Positions 1 through 10,193 of a DNA stretch of 64,000 nt are shown in pieces. Positions within the stretch are counted from its first letter, which is position 1, and each line of letters opens with the position of its first letter. The notes under the pieces are model-generated. The model was not told the DNA's origin. It did not search any database and saw nothing but the letters and a program-made list of their open reading frames with translations. The DNA is taken from assembly GCF_024713975.1 (NCBI RefSeq), contig NC_091099.1, positions 892,001-956,000 on the forward strand, given 5' to 3'. A program made the translations under genes and the position numbers. Source of the DNA: Paralichthys olivaceus (Eukaryota; Chordata; Actinopteri; Pleuronectiformes; Paralichthyidae).

Positions 1-610
1 AGCTTGAACATAAAGAGTTTCTGTGCTTTTAATGGGCTAACTTAAAAGTGATTGATGATGCGTCAACAAATTGTTTACTGATCGTTTACTAATCATCTGT
101 TCATGATTGTGTGCAGAGAAAGTGACTTACAAGTGATTCACATCAAACCATTACTTATTATCATTTCCTCACGATTTGTTCATGAGCATTTCAGGATTTA
201 CTAACAGTCTGCAAATGACTTGCAAATATGTGAACATAGCAACTTTTAATCACTGCAAATGTATATATATATATATATGATGAGTTCCTCATTAACTAAA
301 GGCCTTTAAAGACTTGACTGAACGTTATTATAAAGTCTTACACAGATATTTGTTTTTCAACGTTGGTTGCCACTCGCCAATAAACCGAACAAAGAAGACA
401 GGAATTGTTTTGTATTTTTTTTACCAGATTTACAGCAATAATAAAGTTTGTCATGTAAATTTATTTCATATTTGGTATTTTAAAATATCTAAAATGGGGT
501 ATTAAACAATATTATATGATATAATGAAGAATGGATTGATGGTATCAAACACATAACACAATATAAGTTATAATACAATATACAAAATAAAATAAGTAAT
601 AAAGGATATC
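1..610. other. AT-rich intergenic flank, no gene seen
   Basis: AT-rich sequence with a short (AT)n run near 260-279. The only open frame of note (about 63 codons from 314) is low-complexity, has no recognisable domain and is best read as chance. Nothing else can be supported here. Confidence 0.6.
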
Positions 611-1010
611 TTTATTTATATCTATGACGAATATTTTTATTTATATCTATAACGAATATCTTTATTTATATCTATAGAGAATATCTTTATTTATATCTAT
701 AACTAATATTTTTATTTATATCTATGACGAATATCTTTATTTATATCTGTAGAGAATACCTTTATTTATATCTATAAAGAATACCTTTATTTATATCTAT
801 AACGAATATCTTTATTTATATCTATGACGAATATCTTTATTTATATCTATAACGAATATTTTTATTTATATCTATAAAGAATACCTTTATTTATATCTGT
901 AGAGAATACCTTTATTTATATCTATAGAGAATAACTTTATTTATATCGATAACGAATATCTTTATTTATATCTATAACGAATATCTTTATTTATATCTAT
1001 AGAGAATATC
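611..1010. repeat. AT-rich minisatellite, 16 copies of a 25-bp unit
   Basis: Sixteen head-to-tail units of exactly 25 bp fill exactly 400 bp. Each begins with TTTATTTATATC and ends with a GAATATC-like segment. Units differ mainly in a 4-5 base core (TAACG, TGACG, TAGAG, TAAAG) and in the last bases (ATATC, ATATT, ATACC). There are no indels between units. The two-unit pattern at 636-685 recurs at 961-1010, which suggests unequal exchange or slippage. The array stops about 65 bp before the probable spire2 promoter. Confidence 0.97.
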
Positions 1011-1076
1011 TTTATATGAAGAAATAATTCCTAGGCTGAGTAAAGTAGTAAAAAACGATTTTATTTCTGAATCCAA

Positions 1077-1089
1077 CCGGAAGCGGAAG
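1077..1089 (+). promoter_or_regulatory. Tandem ETS-type sites, candidate spire2 promoter
   Basis: Two overlapping GGAAG cores (CCGGAAGCGGAAG) lie 123 bp before the chosen spire2 ATG, at the point where AT-rich minisatellite flank gives way to GC-rich sequence. ETS/GABPA sites of this kind are typical of TATA-less promoters. The transcription start itself cannot be seen from sequence. Confidence 0.45.
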
Positions 1090-1113
1090 TTGTGAGTGTA
1101 AAGTGGACGCTTG

Positions 1114-1314
1114 ATGGAGCGGCGGCTGCAGCAGTTACCGGGCGGACAGGACACCGGAGACCGGGATGCATCGATGGTGGCTGCGGACTGAAGGATGGGC
1201 TCCACGGTGTCATGGCCAGATCCAGCAGTAGAAGCTCCGGGGACGCGGAGCCGCGGGGCCCCGGGCCGACGGAGCGGTCCGAGCCCCGGGAACTGTCTCT
1301 GGAGGAGGTGCTGA
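1114..1314 (+). promoter_or_regulatory. Upstream ORFs in the spire2 leader
   Basis: Two upstream ORFs share one frame, which differs from the spire2 frame. The first runs from ATG 1114 to TGA 1189-1191 (26 codons including the stop). The second runs from ATG 1195 to TGA 1312-1314 (40 codons) and overlaps the true start at 1212. The second has A at -3 and G at +4, a strong initiation context. They matter only if transcription starts upstream of 1114, which is likely but not proven. Confidence 0.45.
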
Positions 1315-3827
1315 AGTCCCACGACCAGCCCATCAACGAGGAGCAGGCATGGGCCGTGTGCTACCAGAGCTGCCGCGGGCTCACGGTGCCTCCGCCGGCC
1401 GCCGGCACAGTCAGCGGGAAGGAGCCGTCATCCATCCTCCTGCACCGGGACGGAACCGTGTGGTTACAGCTGGAGCCCCGGGTCCACGGTGAGACAGCCG
1501 AGCCCCGGTTCTCTCTCTCTAGCGCAAAACCCCGTTACGATCAAAGTGAATTTTAACACGAAGTGCGTGCCGTTTGAAGATACTTCGCGTTACAGTTTCA
1601 CCAAACACAGTTTTGGGAAATATCAGGAGCCGCTTTTCAATTCGGCGTAAATTAATTTCCACGAATCCGAATGTTTTTGTCTAAAATTCTGACTTCTTCG
1701 AACTGTTCCAGGTGTTTTCCTCCAGTGAACTTCAGCACTGGAGGTGAAGTTGGTTTCATGTTGGAGATTAAACGGTTGGTTCACTCAGGGACCGTCAATA
1801 AATTCCTGTTTGCATAGCTCCATGTCCTGTGATAGATAATGAGACACTAATGGGACAATATTAGATTTAAGTGTCTCCTCTGTCCTCTCCGTCTGCTTAT
1901 TCATTCCATGGACGTCTCATAGACGTCTGTCTGTCTGTCTGTGTCTCACAAACCCCCCCACCACTAATATTTGACCCGTCGTGACATTTTGACAGTTTGA
2001 TTATTTCCATTAGATTTTTCCAAACGTCTCCTAACGACTGTCTCTGAAGAGATTTTCTACAAAGTAAAAGCTAAAAGTCTGTTGTTTATCAGAACCTGAC
2101 GAAGTGGACGCGTCACGTCTGAAACATTAAACCTGCTTCGCTCCTCAGTTTCAACCGGTTCTTGGAGATCAGAACTCGTGATGAAGCTCCTGCACGCTGT
2201 CTAAGTTGCCGTCATTGATTTGGTGTTTTTTAGTTTATCAGCAACAAACAGTGATAAGAATGAAAGGTGACGGTGTGTATTAGGTTTGGGTCACGTGATG
2301 TGGTCACTATTAAAAAAACAAGACAACTATCTCCTGTTCAAACAGGAATTTATTGACGGTCCCTAAATGAATGAACGCTAGAGTGTCAGTTGAATCTCCA
2401 TTATAAAACTAACTTCAGTGTTCCAGTATTAATGTTCAGGATTTTACAAAAACTCCTCGAGCTCTGTTGATCACATCAGCGCCGAATTCAACAACATGCA
2501 CCAGGGGTTCGTCAAATGATTGAAACAAGTTTGGATCCTGTAGGAACCTTGAATAAAAACCAATGCTGCTTTAATTTAGTCAAAAATCACAGGGAGACTG
2601 GTGCTTTGCAACATGCTGTTCGCCCTGTCCTGTTCAAAACAAGGTTACATCCCTGCAACAACTGACCTCCCACTAGATTATTGGATTATTTCACAGACCC
2701 CTGAGCTGCGGTCACATCCGAGCAGCCTGTGTTCTGTTGCACCATCGATGCCAACAAGGATGACTCGTATTATACGGTACATGGTTAATAATTCAGCGCT
2801 TCACTCCAGCGTCCCCTCTCACCAGGACTGTTTAGGAGACTTCAAAGTCTGGCTGGAAGGATTTTACGCAGCCTGTACCTGCATAATATAAGAATATGTA
2901 TGAGCTCACTGAGGGCTGGGCCCAAGAAACCGGCTCCAGGAGTCTGATACAGCACAGAGGCCACCTCAGATGAAACCTAAGATAAGAACAATAGGTTCAA
3001 CCAGAGGCCATGTTGTGTACTCATTTTGTTGTGTCATCGTGCAGCGTGTATCTGAGTTTCCTTCGGCCGAGCGTCGAGAGAAGTGCGAATACACGTTAAA
3101 GACCACAAGTGAAAAGTGATTTAACCTCTGGAATGAAGCAGGTGTCCCAAGTGCCTGATGGATTAAATGTACTCGCAGAGTTCCTGTTGTAAACGTGTGT
3201 GTTAGTAAAGTTGTGTTCTCTACTCCTGTGTCGAGGCTGCGGAGCTACTTCAGGATCACTGACTCACTTTTTATTGTTTGTGTTCATCCTACCTGGTTTA
3301 TCTGAGAGTGGACATGTTCAATGTTTTTAATAAGTAATTCAAATCTCATGCTCATGTTCAACTTTATGTTTTGACTTTTAAATTCCCCGGGACCCAAATA
3401 TGAGCTTTAATCCCACGGACTGTCACACACTGAGATTCTACTAACGTCTAGTGGAGACGTTCAGCTCTCACTCGTTTTCTGTTGGACAGTTTTAATGTCC
3501 ACACATGCTGACATGTTTCCTCAGCCTCCATTTGGACGTTCACATAACGGCCCCACGGGGATGAAACCGTCCACTCACCGGCCTCGTCTGGTCCGGTGAC
3601 GTCCAATGACGTTTCTGCTGAGTGTCGGCAGGTTGAGACCTTTCTCCGTCCTGGTGTGAGAGAGAAGTAGCATCAGTATGCACAGCCTCTGTTTCCTGCA
3701 AATCTAAACCTCGTCTGGTCGTTTGACAGTCTGCAGAGGTGGAGGAGGTTAATGTGAATCCAGATATTAGCCTGGACCGAGGTTGCATTCCACAGCATTT
3801 TAATGTGGGCACACACCTGATGTATCG

Positions 3828-3900
<73 letters not shown>

Positions 3901-4703
3901 TATCTCGTCCTGACTGACGCTGCTGCAGGTGCACTGTGTTTGGTCCGAACAGGAAGTGACTGGTTCAAATGGCGAGCAGAGGAATCTCTGCATCTCTTTC
4001 TTGCGTCTCAGCTGAACGTCGCAGACGCTCCCTCCCTGTCGGTCAACATGAGCGTGTTCAGTTTACTGACATCACTGACGTCAGCTGTTGCAGTGACGGT
4101 CGGAGCCGCTTCAGAGAGAACTAATCTGACCGGACACAAACGAGACTGAATCCTGGTGCTGGAATAATCCAGAGTCAGGATCAGGATGAAAATATTAGTT
4201 TCCCTCTGTGTCAGAAGTTTCAGATTTCTGTGGCACGGTGAACACGGTTAAACTTACGGAACAGAGAAACAACTTCAGGCCAAAGTATAGATTTTATCCA
4301 GACTGAACCTTTAACTCACAGAGAACATCCACATCTGAACTTCGCTCCTCTACGCTTCATTAACAAAGAGAGACTTGATGTTCTACAGTTTAACCATCAG
4401 ATCACAAATGAGCATCTCTCTGCACGATAGAATTTGTACAAGTTGTTTTATCAGGAGACTCAGATCTCTGAAGAGCTGAACTTAGTCGAAGTCCTCGTCC
4501 CACTGAAGGATCAGTTGTATTTGGTTTTTTTTGTCCCGGTCGTCGTCTCTTTCCACCGCGACGCTCTGGTTTATTGTGTTTTCCTGAATCTAAGCTCGAG
4601 GTGTTTACTGAGCGTGGGAAAGTGTTGGTGACACGCTCTGACCTCAGCCGTGTTCTCTTTGAACCTGTCGGGCAGGTTTGCAGGGGTTCATGTTATCATC
4701 TCT

Positions 4704-4741
<38 letters not shown>

Positions 4742-5063
4742 CAGTTGCTGTGTCTTGTTGATGGAAGCAGTTTCTGTTCTCAGGGATCAGAGTGATGCTG
4801 TGTTTACGTCGGCGTCTCATCCGACCCCCCCCCCCCCATCACCACCTCCACACCCATCCCTCTTCATTTTTCTGTTCATCCCTCTCTTATCTCTCTCTTT
4901 CCAACATATTCTCTTCTTCTGTTATTCCCCTGTTGTTCTCCGTCTTTGTCTCCTCTCGTCCGTTCTCCTGTTTCTCCGCAGTGAAAGCTGCTGATCGAGG
5001 AGTTTCAGGCCTCTCGGGTGTCGTTACCGACATCTGAGCCGGGAGAGAGAGCTTTTATACTGT

Positions 5064-5115
<52 letters not shown>

Positions 5116-8100
5116 ATGTCCCAGTTACACTGTCGGACATACGGAGTAACATGTTTGAATTAATGAGTAGAAGATTGAATAAAACACTGACTCAGTTTTT
5201 ATTGTTCTGTAAAGTTCACAGCTTTAGTTCCAGTTTTATTTTGAAGAAAACATTCAAATCAGAGAACGAGAAACCAGAACCTGTTTCATCGCTTCTCTAA
5301 AATAAATAGAATAAAAAATTAGAATTCAGTCACTTTGAAAACAGAAAAGTTGGAAATTGACTCTGAAGTTTAGTTTCGTATTTGATGGGATTAATATAAA
5401 AAAATAACTAAACAGAACCGGGAGGAGAATAAATAGAACTGCTCTGTCTTCTTTTTTATTTTTATCTTATAGAAACACAGACTTTTATAATTTCACATGT
5501 AATCTAACTTTTATCAGTTCCTCACTTTCTTTGTATTTCTCTTTGTTTGTGAATTATTGTGAAGCCGAAACCAAAGTGAATTAACTTGAGTTTAACTTGA
5601 GTTAAATGATAAACTAGGTTTAGTTAACGAGCAGAAACATAATTTAAAATCCAACATAGTAAATATGGATAAATATGAATCGTGTCAGGAAATGATAAGT
5701 TTTTAATTTCTGTTTCCTCAGACGACTCCGACGAAACTCCTCTTCCACCGACTGCAGAGCGACAGGTGAGACACAACAAGAAACACAAAGAGCGTCATTC
5801 ATGTGATTGAGCGTCTTCTTCCACGAGTGGTCTTCCTCTGAAAGCACATTTAAATTCACACAGACACACACACACACTCAGAAGCATCACACATGAACAG
5901 ACACACTCAGAACTGGTGGATGTAATTCACTTCACTGATTTTCATACATCACCACTTCCAGAAGAGAAATGTAAAGATTGTAATTGTACGTCAGTGACCT
6001 CCGTTCACCGTCTCCTCCAGGTGGTCCAGTCTCTGGGCGTGGCCATCTACAGAGCTCTGGACTGGGGCCTGGACGACAGTGAGGAACGGGAGCTCAGTCC
6101 GCAGCTGGAGCGCCTCATCGAGCGCATGGCCGGCGGGGGCCCGGACGGGGGCCCGGGCGGGGGGGGCGACAGCATCGCCGGAAACGGAGCGGCAGATGAG
6201 GGGTACAGCGGACAAGAAGAGGAAGAGGAGGAGGAGGAGGAGAAGGCGAAGGAGAAGGAGGGAGCGATGAGGCCGGTGTGTACGTTCCGTCAGGTGATGG
6301 CGATGTGTGCGTCCCGGCTGTCCGATCCCAGCCTGGCTCCAGAGCACTACCCGGCTGTGTGCAGGGCTCTGTTCGTAGAGACGCTGGAGCTGCAGACCTT
6401 CCTCACCAAGATCAGAGACGCCAAAGAGGTGAGTTACATGAAATGAACTCAGTGTCCTGGGATCATTATTGTCCACACAAGCAGCTGCTGTGTTTTAATT
6501 TGCCTCCAGACACAGTCACACCTGAATCTTCTCGTGGTTCGAAGTGAGGAACCACTTTACACACGTTTACTGAACCTTCAGTCAAACTCATGATTTACAA
6601 ACTCATTCACAACATCAGACTTTATTAAATCAAATCAAATATAAAAGCTCAATCATGATTTTGATTTCAATGAACTTACTTATTCATTTAGACTGATTAG
6701 TTTTAAAAGTGAAATTTTCTTCAAATGATAACTGACATAGAAAAGACAATTAGTTTCCAACATTTATCAAACTGTAGATAAATTCTACCATAACAGTTCC
6801 AGTGAACACCAACATTATTTATTAAAATCCTTTACTTACCAGATCATCTGACCTCGGGCTGTGAGGTGCAGCTCACGTGGTTATTTCCTCATAACTAACT
6901 CAAGTTATAATAAACTGAAGCAGGTTTATTCAGAGTCTGGTGGTTGAATCATCTCTAAAGAAACTGTGACAGTCAAAGCTGATCCTGACTCTGACGTTCA
7001 TCATAATAATACGTTGAGTTCAGTGTGAGCGTCGTTTCTGTTTGTGGTTAAAACAAATGTGTTTCTTGTTTGTTGCTCAGATGCTGAAGAAGATCACGAC
7101 AGAGGAAGCTCTGGAAGATCAGTCGACAGCTGAGCTGGACGCACTGAAGAACAGAGACTGGGTGAGACTGAACCAGCGAGACCGTGTGTCGGAGACGTCT
7201 GTGTCGTCATGGTGACGCATGCAGACATATCTGAGTGTGTGTTGAAGTGGTTGTGGTTGTTTTCCATCCCAGGCCCGTCTGTGGGTGCAGCTGATGAAGG
7301 AGCTCAGACAGGGAGTGAAGCTGAAGAAGGTGCAGGAGCAGCCGTTCAACCCGCTGCCCACAGAGTTCAGCCTCACGCCCTTCGAGATGCTGATGCAGGA
7401 CATACGAGCGCGAAGGTTCCAGCTGCGTAAAGTCATGGTGAGCCACAAACCCTGAGCTTAAAGATACAACTGGCGAGGGTCAGAAAAAAATCACATTTAT
7501 TTATGGAACTAGAAATAATGTTTTCCTCCACCAACCAGATCGTTTCAGTTTGAATACATTTGCATTCAGACTCTGTAACCTTTGACTTTTTACCACTGAA
7601 TCGAATCACTTCTTCTTTTAAGCAAACGGAATATTTGTAACAAGTTTGAAGAATTTCCGTCAAGGTGTTCTAGAGGTAACGTGTTCAAAAGGCTAAGAAT
7701 GATTTTCTGAGGCCACTTTGACCTTTGACCTTTGACCACCTAAATCTACTCAGTTAATCCGTCTAATTTAACTATTTTACCAAATTTGAAAGAACTCGCT
7801 GAAGGCGTTCTTGAGATATCGTGGTCACAAGGAATGGGCGGACGGACAGCTAAAAAACATAATGCCTGAGGCCACTGGGTGTCGCCAGCGTGCAGGAATA
7901 AAAACAAAATGTAGAAATAAAATAAATGAGAAGCGACATTTCGAGAAGACAGCAGGAAAAATCTGGAGATCTTTCTTCAGATGCAACATTTCTAATCGTC
8001 TGTAAAAAGCCTCATTTAATGTCAGTGTGGATCGTGGTAACGCAGTCGCCATCGTTCTCTAGTTCTCCTGGACTCGAGCATGAACTGACCTCTAATGTCA

Positions 8101-9833
8101 AAGGTCAACGTGACATCACATGATTTCACATGCTGATGACAAACTGTCACAGAAATCTCCCAAAGGATGAAACCGTCCTCAAGGTCGTTCATCCACAAGG
8201 TCAAAGGTCATAATTCAACATGAGTCAGGAACAGAAGAAGAGATTGTGACGAGCTCTTAATCACAAATCATTTATTTTATATGTCTGTGACGTAACCATT
8301 GTTAAAGTAAGAAGTCGAATGTGAAGAATCCACAGGAAACAGGGTGAAGGTACTGAAGTGAGAGCGAGCGACTGAGTGTAGATGGTGAGTGTGATTTTGT
8401 CTTGTTACCAGGTGGACGGGGACATTCCCACCCGAGTGAAGAGAAACGCACATGAACTGATTCTGGATTTCATCAGGTCACGACCTCCGCTCAAACCAGT
8501 GAGTGTGAACACGTCTCAGAGTGAATCACATGTTACAGGATACAAGTTCGGTCTCAGTCAATCATCAGAAACCATCTTTGAGAAAAATGTATTTAACGTC
8601 CACTGTGATATTTTAGTTTGGTCCATGTCCCATCTGCTAACATGGAGGAGGTGGGGTTTCTGATCAATACACCAGGGGACATTCAGGATGATTTGGCTTC
8701 ACTTTTCTGGAGCTGTCAGGTCATCCATCTTTATTCTGTTGTCCCTCTGGGTTCCTCCTCTGGTGTCCCTCAGGGCTCCGTCCTTGGTCCTCTTCTGTTT
8801 CCTGTTTACCTGCTGCCTCTTGAAGCTCTTTACTCTTTGAATCAGACGTCTCTCAGCTATTATCCATTAAAACCTCAGATTCAAGTCAAACTAATCTCAC
8901 AACTCTGATTTCTTCAATTTCAGTTCCCTGAAGGTTCTTTATATTTTGTCCTTCTCTTTTTCCATATTCTTCTCCTGTGCTGATGTTTTCTGATTGTTTC
9001 TTTCTGTAAGGTCATGGAGCGCAGCCTCCCCCCTCCTCCCCCGCAGCAGCAGTCCCTCCATGACCAGGTCCTCGCTGAGATCAAGCAGGAGAGGAAGCTC
9101 AGGCCCGTGGACCCGCCCAGCTCCAGACGTAAGACCAATATCTCTCACTGATCCTTTTACCCAGAATTCAAGTCTCCCACCTAAAGGTCACATGACAGAT
9201 TTAAGAACTGAATGAAAAACATCATCAACCTCCTCACTGGCGACCCCCAGTGGTCGGAGGCATTATGTGTTTGGATTGTCCATCGGTCTTCTTGTGAAAA
9301 CGATATCTCAAGAACACCTCGAGGGAATTTCTTCAGATTTGGTACAAACCTTCAAGTGGACTCTAAGATGAAGTGATTAGATTTGGGTGAAGGTCAAAGG
9401 TCAAGGTCACTGTGGCTTCACAAAACATGTGTTTGGCTTCTTGAACATGAAATCTTAATATGTCTTTCTGGAATTTCTTCAAATTTTGACTCAACTTGGA
9501 CTCAAAGATGAACTGATCAGATTGACCTGTGGATCATTTCAGTTTCCACCTCACAGACACAAACGAACGCAGCCGATCATATTTGTCTCATAACAACCTC
9601 ACTGGGTCATCATCACCATGCTCTCGTCTGCTCACCGTCAGGCTCACAATACACTTGAGTAGTTTTCTATTTAAAGCTGCAGCTCCTGTGGAAGTGGTTT
9701 CACATTTCATAAATATTGAGCTGTTGTTTACAGATCAAGGTCAGTGTTCAGTGGAGCTCAGTGAGAAGTCGCTCTGTGTAAATGTGCTGTGGTTGAAAAC
9801 AAAGAATCCAACCTCTGAAAATGAATTCTGAGC

Positions 9834-9868
<35 letters not shown>

Positions 9869-9928
9869 GGAGAGAGAGAGGAGAGAGGAGAGAGGAGAGA
9901 GGGAGAGAGAGAGAGGGAGAGAGAGAGG

Positions 9929-9983
<55 letters not shown>

Positions 9984-10156
9984 AGGAACACTGTAGCACC
10001 ATCAGGTTCAGCTCTGACTGGTTCTAATGAAAACAATAACAGTTACTGATTATTAATGATAACAGCAACAATTCAAATGATCATTAATTACTGAAGTGTT
10101 GTTGATAATAATAATAATAATAATAATAACAGTTGTTCCTGGAGTCAGAGATATCT

Positions 10157-10193
<37 letters not shown>

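Noticed and set aside
611-1010. Regular repeats resembling a CRISPR array
   Set aside because: Units are contiguous 25-bp tandem repeats without unique spacers, in a vertebrate genome. This is a minisatellite.
1092-1211. N-terminal extension of SPIRE2 starting at 1092
   Set aside because: The codon at 1092 is GTG, not ATG, and no in-frame ATG precedes 1212. Alignment with SPIRE2 supports the start at 1212.
2601-2891. 96-codon frame in spire2 intron 1
   Set aside because: No recognisable domain, no homologue known to me, and it lies within an intron.
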